Shown here one piece after another: positions 56,954 through 64,000 of a stretch of 64,000 nt of DNA. The notes under the pieces are model-generated. The model did not search any database, was not told the DNA's origin, and saw nothing but the letters and a program-made list of their open reading frames with translations. Positions within the stretch are counted from its first letter, which is position 1, and each line of letters begins with the position of its first letter. The position numbers and the translations under genes are program-made. The DNA is from DHVE2 group archaeon (GTDB lineage: Archaea > Thermoplasmatota > Thermoplasmata > Thermoplasmatales > Aciduliprofundaceae): positions 1-64,000 of the forward strand of contig JALWRZ010000010.1 of the NCBI GenBank assembly GCA_026993785.1, read 5' to 3'.

Positions 56954-58570
56954 TCAATATATCTGCACATACCTATTTAACATTATTGACGGTATGTTTA
57001 TTACCTTGTATATTGGCACACCCATGCCTGGAATTATCTTCATGGTAAGCTTTGTCTGTGGTGTTAAGGTTAATCCAACTTTGCGGGCATTTATGTACAT
57101 GAGCACTACTGCACCTTCATCTAGGATATAGCTCTGTGTAAACTCTCCCGTTGGATCATTGAGAGCCTCCATTCCATAGTGGGTTGCATCGGCTGCCTGC
57201 ACACCAAATCCGCTGGAATTTAATTTAAGCGAGACATCGATCTTTCCATCGGTAAGCTCCACAATAACTGTATTGAAATCCACAGGTTTCGAACCCGGAC
57301 CGAGAGAGAGCTTTATTTGCAATATCTGTATCGAGTTCTGCGGCGCTACTATTTCTCCATGATTGGATGCGTTGTCTACGGCCACCACTGCGTAATAATA
57401 GGTCTGATAGGGCATGTAAGAATAATCATCGAAATACGTGGTGTTCACGAATGCATAGGGCTTGCGATTGAACACCTCAGGGGTGGTTAGCTTGAGATAG
57501 TCAGTATCACGATATATATAATAGCCCTTGATCCCGCTTTCTTTATCCTCCACGGGTTTCCATTCAAGATGTATGCAGTACTGGCCTGTTTCACCCCTTA
57601 AACCCTCTATATTTGGCGGGGATGCATTGTCAACGGTGCTAACATCTATGTGATCAGTCGTAGCTGTGTAAAGCTGATAGTTGCCAGCCTTATCGTAGCC
57701 AACGATCGCATAGTACCATGTTCCTGTGGATGGTGGATAATCCATGTATGCTCTTACATCAGCGGATACCACAGCAATTAGTGTGCTATCATTTACATTA
57801 CTTGAAGTTATCTGGCTCTGAGATCTATAAATCTTCTGGTAATCCAGTCCACTGCCGCTATCACTGGCGGTCCAGGAAATAAGCACCCCATAACCGGCCT
57901 GGCGTATGGAATCAATGTTACCGCTTGGCGCGGTAGTATCCTTTGTTCCAGATGTAATGGTGACCGTTTGATTCACAGCACTATAAAGTTCCTCATTGCC
58001 TGCCATATCGTAGCCGATGATGGCATATCCATAGGTGTTACCGGAAGATACGTTGTAGTCCAAGTATTCTCTATTCTTCCCAAATCCGGAGGTTAGGACA
58101 GCTACTAGGGAGCCCATGGTCTTTATGAAATTTATATCCTGAAGCACATACTGCAGGGTTGTAGGATCCCCGGAAATGCGATATATCTCCTCCCTTGCCA
58201 GGCCACTGCCCGTATCGATGGCAGAGTTCCATACAATCTTAACGCACAGTGGATCTGTGTTATTAACACTTACATTTAAAATCACACCTCCCGTTGGTGG
58301 CTCACTATCCACACGTATGGGCGCTTTAACCCCTATAACAGAGGGATCCTCTCCGTTGATGTCCCTGTCGCCCAGAATATTGAGTATTCTGAGGGAGCTG
58401 GTGATCTGCGTTGTTGCATCCGATGCCACCTTCTCGCCCTGCTCTCTAAGAGTTACTCCAACATATATTATCAGCGATGAGGCTATGGCCGCAACTATTA
58501 TTATGGCGATGAAGAGTATGAGGGTGGCAATACCGATATCACCCTCCTCTTTATGATAGAGCTTTTTCAT
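56954..58570 (-). CDS. Archaellin-like protein with inserted fibronectin type III domains
   Basis: 538 residues, more than twice the usual archaellin. The N-terminus has a class III signal peptide: basic head, 'KEEG|DIGIATLILFIAII' with cleavage expected after Gly, then the long assembly helix to about 65. Three Fn3-like domains follow ('PTGGVILNVSVNNTDPLCVKIVW', split; 'APSGNIDSIRQAGYGVLISW'; 'PPNIEGLRGETGQYCIHLEW'), each with the 'SGL/SGI...IYR' and 'TYYYA' strands. The C-terminal ~115 residues ('GSKPVDFNTVIVELTDG') look like the archaellin outer beta domain. Probably a decorated archaellum or adhesion-pilus subunit on the cell surface. Confidence 0.78.
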   Translation of the reverse strand: MKKLYHKEEGDIGIATLILFIAIIIVAAIASSLIIYVGVTLREQGEKVASDATTQITSSLRILNILGDRDINGEDPSVIGVKAPIRVDSEPPTGGVILNVSVNNTDPLCVKIVWNSAIDTGSGLAREEIYRISGDPTTLQYVLQDINFIKTMGSLVAVLTSGFGKNREYLDYNVSSGNTYGYAIIGYDMAGNEELYSAVNQTVTITSGTKDTTAPSGNIDSIRQAGYGVLISWTASDSGSGLDYQKIYRSQSQITSSNVNDSTLIAVVSADVRAYMDYPPSTGTWYYAIVGYDKAGNYQLYTATTDHIDVSTVDNASPPNIEGLRGETGQYCIHLEWKPVEDKESGIKGYYIYRDTDYLKLTTPEVFNRKPYAFVNTTYFDDYSYMPYQTYYYAVVAVDNASNHGEIVAPQNSIQILQIKLSLGPGSKPVDFNTVIVELTDGKIDVSLKLNSSGFGVQAADATHYGMEALNDPTGEFTQSYILDEGAVVLMYINARKVGLTLTPQTKLTMKIIPGMGVPIYKVINIPSIMLNRYVQIY

Positions 58571-58671
58571 AATTTCACCACCCAACATTTCTTATTTAAA
58601 TAATTACATATGATTATCAGTCGATAAAATCACTTGAGAAATATTTTTGGAGAGGATCGGGAAACAATCTC

Positions 58672-59901
58672 TTACTCTAGGGGAAAAGGGGATTCATCTA
58701 TAATTTCTCCCTCCAGATGGGAGCTGTGGATATTCTTTATCTCCACACGGTAAAATTTGCCTATTTCCGCCTTTTTAAGAACTACAGGCACGTAATTTAT
58801 GGTTCTTCCAAGAAAGAAACCTCTCTTACCCCTGGATGGAACTACCACATTGACCTCCTTTCCTATCAATTGCTCCATTCTCCACCTCATATTTTCCATA
58901 TGCAGCTCTGTAATTTGCCGGGACCATTCCTTTACCTTGTTTGTAGGAGGTCTTTTCCATTTAATCGCTGGAGTTTTTGGGCGGGGCGAGAATCTGGTTA
59001 TGTTGAGAATATCCGGTTTTACTCTCTCTACCAGCCTCAGGGTATTTTCGAAGCTCTCATCACTCTCTCCCGGAAAACCGACGATCACATCGGTGGATAT
59101 GGTCATATGTGGAAATGCATCCCTAAAATTATTCACTATTTTTTCAAAATCTTCTACCTTATAGCCCCTGTTCATCCTTTGTAATATTTCATTATCGCCG
59201 CTCTGCACAGGCAGATGCAGGAATTTATAAACTTTCGGAGAGCGGTATGCTTGAATAAGCTGTGGAAGTATGGTAAGAGTTTCCCTGGGTTCCATCATGC
59301 CAATTCTAACCAGGAACTCCCCGGGAAGTGCTACGATATTGTTTATGAGCTCAGGAAGCTCCGTATCTATATCTTTTCCGTAGGCGGCGGTATCCTGTGC
59401 ACTTATTCTTACCTCCACTGCCCCTTTTTTCAGGGCCTTCTGCACCATCTTTACTACCCATTCTGGAGCACGACTCTTAATCCGTCCTCTGGCTATGCGT
59501 GTTATGCAATAGGTGCAAGAACCAAGGCACCCATTTGCTATGGGTATGGTCGCTACTGAATCCCAAAGGAACAACTGCTCCATGGGTGAGTCGGGAATCC
59601 CCAAGAGCTCCTGCGCTTTTTCAAGTTCCCAGGTTCGAAGAGCTATCATGTCCTTTTCAAGGAGCTCCCTCCTTGCCGATGGAAGACATCCGTATACCAA
59701 GATTTTTTTCCCATATTTCTTGAGCTCGCGAATTCTTCTCAGCATTCTGTTTTCCGTGTGCTCTATCACCACGCAGGTTCCTATAACTATCATATCTGCA
59801 TCTTCAGGCTTGGCTACTATTTCTCCAATTGCCTGTGCCAGCATATGGGTTTCCGCTATATTTTGCGAGCAGCCGTAAGCTTCCACATAGATTTTCACCA
59901 T
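58672..59901 (-). CDS. MiaB/CDKAL1-like tRNA methylthiotransferase
   Basis: 409 residues. N-terminal domain Cys in 'EAYGCSQN', 'GTCVV' and 'YGCLPSA' bind one cluster; the radical SAM motif is 'GCLGSCTYC' near 145 (C-x3-C-x2-C); a TRAM domain closes the protein ('GKEVNVVVPSRGKRGFFLGR', 350-370). It probably converts t6A37 to ms2t6A37 in tRNA. Start 59901 is fixed by homology ('MVKIYVEAYG'); the frame is open 45 codons upstream. It is divergent from hypA. Confidence 0.92.
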   Translation of the reverse strand: MVKIYVEAYGCSQNIAETHMLAQAIGEIVAKPEDADMIVIGTCVVIEHTENRMLRRIRELKKYGKKILVYGCLPSARRELLEKDMIALRTWELEKAQELLGIPDSPMEQLFLWDSVATIPIANGCLGSCTYCITRIARGRIKSRAPEWVVKMVQKALKKGAVEVRISAQDTAAYGKDIDTELPELINNIVALPGEFLVRIGMMEPRETLTILPQLIQAYRSPKVYKFLHLPVQSGDNEILQRMNRGYKVEDFEKIVNNFRDAFPHMTISTDVIVGFPGESDESFENTLRLVERVKPDILNITRFSPRPKTPAIKWKRPPTNKVKEWSRQITELHMENMRWRMEQLIGKEVNVVVPSRGKRGFFLGRTINYVPVVLKKAEIGKFYRVEIKNIHSSHLEGEIIDESPFPLE

Positions 59902-59981
59902 CGAGCATTGGGATGTGAAATAAAAAGATTTACCCGCGAAAAAACAAAATAGAGAAATGCTATGGGGGTGTAGGTGATGAA

Positions 59982-60386
59982 ATGCACGAATGGGCTCTTG
60001 CCGATGGCATCCTTCATACGGCGCTAGAATTCGCATCCAAGCATGGTGGGAAGAAGATAAAAAGGATAAGGGTGGTACTAGGCGAGCTTCAGGATGTGGA
60101 GGAAGAGATAGTCAAATTTGCGCTGGAAGAGATGAAAAGAGGTACAGCTGCCGACGATGCGGTGATAGAATTCAAGGAAGAAGAGGCCATTTTTCGCTGT
60201 AGAAATTGCGGATATGAGTGGAAATTGAAGGACGTATCCCATAAACTGGATAAGGACATTCGGGAGGACATTCATTTTGTTCCTGAAGTGGTTCATGCGT
60301 TTCTTGAGTGCCCCAACTGTGGAAGCAGAGATTTTGAAGTTGTTCAGGGAAGGGGTGTTTATATCGAAGAAATCGAAATAGAATGA
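59982..60386 (+). CDS. hypA: Hydrogenase nickel-insertion protein HypA
   Basis: 134 residues. The N-terminal 'MHEWALADGIL' supplies the nickel ligands His2 and Glu3. The zinc site is 'CRNCGYEW' near 73 and 'CPNCGSRDFEV' near 111, with a longer-than-usual insert between the Cys pairs, as in Thermococcales HypA. It hands nickel to [NiFe] hydrogenase with HypB. GGTGATGAA lies before the ATG. No hydrogenase gene is in the window; an Mrp/HypB-like ATPase is close by at 61281. Confidence 0.9.
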   Translation: MHEWALADGILHTALEFASKHGGKKIKRIRVVLGELQDVEEEIVKFALEEMKRGTAADDAVIEFKEEEAIFRCRNCGYEWKLKDVSHKLDKDIREDIHFVPEVVHAFLECPNCGSRDFEVVQGRGVYIEEIEIE

Positions 60387-60515
60387 TATGTTTTAAACAT
60401 TAACCTTTTAAAATTTTTGCGTTTTCATCTTTTAGGATTAAATTTTTTAAATATGCTTTGGATAGAAAATTTTATAGTTTATGGATACATGTAAGAGGTA
60501 TAATAGGTGATAAAG

Positions 60516-60857
60516 ATGGGTATAAAACTTCAGGATCTTATACTCTCCCTTTCCAGGGATGTAAATGAGGCATATCGGAGACTTAAAAAAGAGAAGGTAG
60601 GTGTAAAAGTGCCTCAGGTGGAGGTAACCATAAATCTGGAGGTTGAGCTGGAGGGGAGGGAAGAGAAGGAAGAGAGAATATCCACCTCTGAGCATAAGGC
60701 ACTTGTGGGTGCGAAAATAAGAAAGCTTGTGATCGATGAGCGAGCGTTTAGAGAAAGAGGCCTCGTCTTCAGAAGTTTAAAAACTACGCCAAACACAAAA
60801 GATTTTGCCAATTTCACTATAAAAATAGCATTTATGCCTTCTGAGGAGGATGAGTAA
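60516..60857 (+). CDS. Trypco2-like small protein, first of a pair
   Basis: 113 residues from ATG 60516 (GGTGATAAAG before it). 'IKLQDLILSLSRDVNEAYRR' opens with a helix, then strands ('PQVEVTINLEVELEG') and a final 'NFTIKIAFMPS'. The order helix, 'V-x-V-x-v' strand, late hydrophobic strand resembles trypsin-co-occurring domain 2 proteins, a family I can assign only tentatively. It shares the opening 'DLIL' helix with the next gene, whose ribosome site overlaps its end. Confidence 0.5.
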   Translation: MGIKLQDLILSLSRDVNEAYRRLKKEKVGVKVPQVEVTINLEVELEGREEKEERISTSEHKALVGAKIRKLVIDERAFRERGLVFRSLKTTPNTKDFANFTIKIAFMPSEEDE

Positions 60858-60888
60858 TTCACGCGCCAGAAAATGGTGGGGTGAAAAA

Positions 60889-61209
60889 ATGGCAAACCAA
60901 GCAGCAACCATAAAAGATCTGATTCTTGCCGCTGCCCAGGGTGCAGCGGCGGGAGTCACGGAAATAAGAGAACTCGACATACCAGTGGCCCTCAAGGAAT
61001 TTGAAATCGAAGTGAACTACTCCTGCACAACGGAATTTGACTTTCAGGCAAGCGTGGAAGCGAAAATGAAGTTCTGGATAGTGAAAGCTAAGTTCAGCGC
61101 CTCAACGTCCTACAAGGTGACCACAACCTACGGCCTAAAAATTCGTTTCCTGTTTGTGGGCAAGGAAGAGAGCGAGAGCACTAGTAGCAGTGCAGGCACT
61201 TCTTCATAA
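60889..61209 (+). CDS. Trypco2-like small protein, second of a pair
   Basis: 106 residues from ATG 60889, 6 nt after GGTGGGGTG. 'TIKDLILAAAQGAAAGVTEI' is a helix, then 'LKEFEIEVNYSC', 'EAKMKFWIVKAKFSASTSYK' and 'YGLKIRFLFVGK' strands, ending in a Ser/Thr/Glu tail. The 'V-K-F-W-V-V' style strand is typical of trypco2 domains. No protease is adjacent. Function unknown; probably forms a complex with the protein before it. Confidence 0.5.
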   Translation: MANQAATIKDLILAAAQGAAAGVTEIRELDIPVALKEFEIEVNYSCTTEFDFQASVEAKMKFWIVKAKFSASTSYKVTTTYGLKIRFLFVGKEESESTSSSAGTSS

Positions 61210-61280
61210 TTTATGGGTGGATATCCACCCTTCCTATTTTTCCCTGAGAAATATTAAAAATCTCAAAGCCATACCCCCCT

Positions 61281-62009
61281 ATGGAAGGGAAGGTTGACCC
61301 GAGAATTAAGGCCATAGAAGAAAGAATTAGGAATGTAAAGAGAATAATCCCGGTGGTGAGCGGCAAAGGAGGTGTTGGCAAATCTCTTGTTTCAACCTGT
61401 TTGGCTCTTGCGCTGAAGGATATGGGGTATAAGGTGGGGCTCCTTGACCTTGATTTTCATGGAGCCAGTGATCACATAATTCTCAAGGCCCCTTGCTCTA
61501 TGCCCGAGGAAGATAAGGGCGTTGTTCCTCCCGAGGTTCAGGGTGTGAAATTTATGAGCATTGTGTTCTACTCCGAAGATAAGCCTACACCTTTAAGGGG
61601 GAGAGAAATAAGCGATGCCCTAATAGAGATACTTGCAATCACAAGATGGAACTCCCTGGATTTTCTTGTGATAGATATGCCCCCGGGGATGGGTGAGCAA
61701 TTTTTGGATATATTAAGATTCCTGAAGCGTGGAGAGTTTCTGGTGGTAGGCACGCCATCAGTTCTTGCTATGAATGTGGTGAGAAAACTTATTCATCTCC
61801 TGAAAGAAGGAAATTACAGAGTTTTGGGATTACTAGAGAATATGGTTCTCAACAAAAGCATGCTTGGATCTCTAGCCAAAGAATATGGAGTGAGATATCT
61901 TGGATCCATTCCATATTTTCCCGGGCTCGAGGATGAGCTGATGAATATAAAGAAAAGCTCTTTCTATGAAGAAATTAAAAAGATGGCTAAGCGACTCTTG
62001 GAAAAATAG
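61281..62009 (+). CDS. Mrp/NBP35-family P-loop ATPase
   Basis: 242 residues. The deviant Walker A 'VVSGKGGVGKS' near 26, 'GLLDLDFHGASDHIIL' near 53, 'FLVIDMPPGMGEQ' near 126 and 'VLGLLENMVLN' near 190 are the Mrp/ApbC family marks. It carries or inserts Fe-S clusters. The usual C-terminal C-x-x-C is not seen, so cluster binding may differ. 'LDFHGASDH' and nearness to hypA raise a nickel-metallochaperone role as an alternative. Confidence 0.85.
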   Translation: MEGKVDPRIKAIEERIRNVKRIIPVVSGKGGVGKSLVSTCLALALKDMGYKVGLLDLDFHGASDHIILKAPCSMPEEDKGVVPPEVQGVKFMSIVFYSEDKPTPLRGREISDALIEILAITRWNSLDFLVIDMPPGMGEQFLDILRFLKRGEFLVVGTPSVLAMNVVRKLIHLLKEGNYRVLGLLENMVLNKSMLGSLAKEYGVRYLGSIPYFPGLEDELMNIKKSSFYEEIKKMAKRLLEK

Positions 62010-62037
62010 AAGGACTTTTCACCACAAATAATATCTA

Positions 62038-62883
62038 ATGCTTTTCAATAGCCTACTGATGCGGGTGTATTTCCCGGGCAACAGGTTTCCCTCGTTATCC
62101 GTTACAGGCAGTTTCTGTGCCCTGAGATGCAAGCATTGCATGGGGTACTACCTTCAGCATATGATTCCGGTAGAAACTCCCGAAAAATTGATGAAATTTG
62201 TAAAAGAGAACGCGCCCAAGATTAACGGTTTTCTGCTAAGCGGTGGCTGTCTGCCCGATGGAAAGGTTCCTCTTAAGAACCATGTCACCGCAGTAAAGAA
62301 AATCAGGGAGAGCACAAAGCTTCTCATCAATGTGCATACGGGGCTCATAGACCAAGAGGACATTAAATATCTTCAAGAAATGAATCCGCATCATATCTCC
62401 ATAGACATCATCGGTTCTACGGATACCATTAGAAGGGTGATAGGTATATCCCGTACCAAAGAAGATTATTTCCACACGCTGGAGCTCTTGGATTCCTCTG
62501 ACCTAGCATATTCACCCCATATAATTATAGGCTTAGATTTTGGAGAGATAAAGGGGGAGTGGGAGGCCATAGACCGTATCTCAAGGCTCAAAAATTTCTC
62601 CAATCTGGTTCTCATAGTGCTTATTCCAACTAGAGGTACACCCATGGAAAATGTGAAAATTCGTGAGGAAGATGTGATGGAAGTGATGCGCTACGCTGCT
62701 AAAAAAATTTCTCCAGAAAAGCTGGTGCTTGGATGTATGAGACCCCGAAAGATGCTGAAGATAGAGAAGCTTGCAGTAGATATGAGATTTAAGGGTATAG
62801 TGCTTCCATCCTTGAAAACCATGAAATATGCGAGGGAGAAGGGTATAAAAATAGAGAGCAAGGAAACATGCTGTGTCTTCTAA
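62038..62883 (+). CDS. Radical SAM protein, possible LipS-like enzyme
   Basis: 281 residues. 'FPSLSVTGSFCALRCKHCMG' contains the C-x3-C-x2-C cluster motif near 27; 'FLLSGGCLPDGKVPL' near 65 takes the GGE-like SAM-binding place with an extra Cys; the protein ends 'ETCCVF'. The N-terminal 'SxTGxxCxLxCKHC' and GGC motifs recall archaeal lipoyl-synthase-like families (LipS1/LipS2), though I cannot confirm which. No lipoate ligase is adjacent. No ribosome site, so probably leaderless. Confidence 0.75.
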   Translation: MLFNSLLMRVYFPGNRFPSLSVTGSFCALRCKHCMGYYLQHMIPVETPEKLMKFVKENAPKINGFLLSGGCLPDGKVPLKNHVTAVKKIRESTKLLINVHTGLIDQEDIKYLQEMNPHHISIDIIGSTDTIRRVIGISRTKEDYFHTLELLDSSDLAYSPHIIIGLDFGEIKGEWEAIDRISRLKNFSNLVLIVLIPTRGTPMENVKIREEDVMEVMRYAAKKISPEKLVLGCMRPRKMLKIEKLAVDMRFKGIVLPSLKTMKYAREKGIKIESKETCCVF

Positions 62884-62927
62884 AAATATAAATAGATGAA
62901 CAGATATTAAAGGCCAAGGTGATGGTA

Positions 62928-63236
62928 ATGGAGGACAAGGATGTTATAATGAACCAGTACTATGAGGAGGGATACATTGTTACCGCCCTGATTGGGGTGA
63001 AGGTGGACACCAAGAGCATTGAAAATTTCGCCAAGGCGGTGTGGGATCTCAACACCGTTGAGGACATATTTCTTGTTACAGGAGAATATGATATAATCCT
63101 CAAGGTCAAGTTCCCATCTTATGGGGAGCTTAAAGATTTTGTGATAAACAAACTCTCCAAAATTGAAGGGGTTATAAAAACAGAGACCATGATGGTGATA
63201 AATATCTACAAGGAGAGAGGAATAAAATTTGAGTGA
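62928..63236 (+). CDS. Stand-alone RAM (Lrp ligand-binding) domain protein
   Basis: 102 residues without a DNA-binding domain. 'YIVTALIGVKVDTKSIENFA' (14-34), 'VEDIFLVTGEYDIILKVK' near 48 and 'IEGVIKTETMMVINIYKE' near 80 form the RAM fold of Lrp/AsnC regulators. Such proteins sense amino acids and modulate full-length Lrp partners. AAGGTGA precedes the ATG. UPF0147 starts 10 bp downstream. Confidence 0.8.
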   Translation: MEDKDVIMNQYYEEGYIVTALIGVKVDTKSIENFAKAVWDLNTVEDIFLVTGEYDIILKVKFPSYGELKDFVINKLSKIEGVIKTETMMVINIYKERGIKFE

Positions 63237-63246
63237 GGTGATAAAA

Positions 63247-63519
63247 ATGTCCAATAAGGATGCGCTGTATAAGGAGATAGTGGAGATGATGGAAGAGCTG
63301 TCGGAGGATACCTCTCTGCCCAGAAATATAAGGAGAGGCATCGCCAATGCCAAAGATATTCTTACCAATGAGAAGAATGCGCTGGATGTAAGAGTTGCCA
63401 GTGCCATATTTGCACTGGATGAGATTGCTAATGATCCTAACATCCCTGTGCATGGGAGAACCATGGTGTATATGATTATGGGAAAGCTTGAAACTCTCTC
63501 CAAGGAAATTTCCTCCTAA
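63247..63519 (+). CDS. UPF0147 family protein
   Basis: 90 residues, all helical: 'MMEELSEDTSLPRNIRRGI' near 12, 'VRVASAIFALDEIANDPNIP' near 48, 'GRTMVYMIMGKLETLSKE' near 70. These are the conserved blocks of the archaeal UPF0147 family, whose role is unknown. GAGGTGATAAAA before the ATG sets the start at 63247. Confidence 0.88.
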   Translation: MSNKDALYKEIVEMMEELSEDTSLPRNIRRGIANAKDILTNEKNALDVRVASAIFALDEIANDPNIPVHGRTMVYMIMGKLETLSKEISS

Positions 63520-63529
63520 GATGGTGTGA

Positions 63530-64000
63530 ATGGATTGGAACTCTTTCCTACACATATTCGTGCCTCTCTTTGCAGTCATAGATCCCTTCGCGGCACTTCC
63601 CCTTTACATATCCCTTACTTCCGGATTTAGTAAGAGACAGAAGAATAGGGTAATACGGGAATCCTTCATTACTTCCCTCTCCCTCCTCATTTTCTTCGCT
63701 TTTCTCGGGATATATATCTTAGATTTCATGGGGATATCCATTGCAGCCCTCATGATTGCCGGTGGCCTTCTTATGCTTGTTGTAAGCTTTGAGATGGTGA
63801 AGGAGGGAGACAAACCCCGCAGCACGGAGAAAAAGAAGGTCATACATGAAGAGGTAGGTGATGTGGGTATTGTTCCCCTGGGCACCCCCATGCTAGCTGG
63901 ACCCGGAGCGATATCTCTTGTAATAATACTGATGGGGAAATACAGTTCAGAGGTGCCCATGATCATCCTTTCCATATTCCTTGTTCTCATAATTACAGCA
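63530..64000 (+). CDS. MarC-family integral membrane protein (cut by window end)
   Basis: 157 codons visible, open to the window edge. 'FVPLFAVIDPFAALPLYISL' near 9-28 is the MarC opening helix with its D-P motif; 'GGLLMLVVSFEMV' near 76 and 'VPLGTPMLAGPGAISLVIIL' near 117-136 mark the second repeat ('P-L-x-x-P-x-x-x-G-P-G'). About four membrane helices are visible of the six expected. Function of MarC proteins is unclear; the link to multiple antibiotic resistance was withdrawn for E. coli MarC. Confidence 0.85.
   Translation, partial: MDWNSFLHIFVPLFAVIDPFAALPLYISLTSGFSKRQKNRVIRESFITSLSLLIFFAFLGIYILDFMGISIAALMIAGGLLMLVVSFEMVKEGDKPRSTEKKKVIHEEVGDVGIVPLGTPMLAGPGAISLVIILMGKYSSEVPMIILSIFLVLIITA

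Overview
The window looks like the chromosome of a thermophilic, peptide-degrading euryarchaeon of the Thermoplasmatota, most like the Aciduliprofundum (DHVE2) group. This is inferred from gene content; no rRNA is present. Supporting signs are an archaellin with a class III signal peptide, FtsZ, Alba, XerA, TtuA-type tRNA thiolase, type II methionine aminopeptidase, geranylgeranyl reductase, many TATA boxes 22-30 nt before leaderless starts, and GGTGA-type Shine-Dalgarno sites inside operons. A tRNA-Asn without encoded CCA fits too.

Bases 1-8733 are an accessory island, all on the plus strand, and the most unusual part. I read it as a tandem array of polymorphic-toxin C-terminal modules alternating with small putative immunity genes. 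The first half (1-3316) alternates a toxin-like C-terminal domain (three copies, one a 57-residue stub) with two paralogous 281-residue proteins that share an 80-bp perfect DNA repeat. Next comes a PD-(D/E)XK nuclease module (3350-3856) with a candidate immunity gene. Bases 4978-8733 hold four or five modules or stubs that end like BECR-fold RNases, several with no good start codon. They alternate with a four-member family of putative immunity proteins, one broken by a frameshift in a G run and one apparently fused to its toxin module.

Bases 8896-34000 are mostly housekeeping: a class I aminotransferase; a four-subunit FAD/Fe-S amino-acid dehydrogenase (13.0-15.2 kb); TtuA; an AbrB-like protein; a giant beta-propeller surface protein; Alba; TrpB2; a double RND/MMPL transporter; an M20 peptidase; an HTH regulator-Hsp20 operon with a clear palindromic operator; and MoaA.

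Bases 34.8-45 kb hold tRNA-Asn, a DUF2139-like propeller, a secernin-like Ntn hydrolase, a galactoside-use cluster (GH1 facing galK-GH57-MFS), TsaC/Sua5, Map and FtsZ. FtsZ and the radical SAM/xerA divergent promoter share palindromes centred on GTCNGAC.

Bases 45-64 kb contain XerA, geranylgeranyl reductase, DeoC, a lone MutL, ornithine carbamoyltransferase, a frameshifted RelE with its antitoxin, a Gly/Tyr/Arg-rich small-protein operon ending in a NifX-like protein, a KaiC-like ATPase paired with a CheC-like zinc-ribbon protein, a fibronectin-domain archaellin, a MiaB-like enzyme, HypA, an Mrp ATPase, a radical SAM protein, a RAM-domain protein, UPF0147 and the start of a MarC protein.
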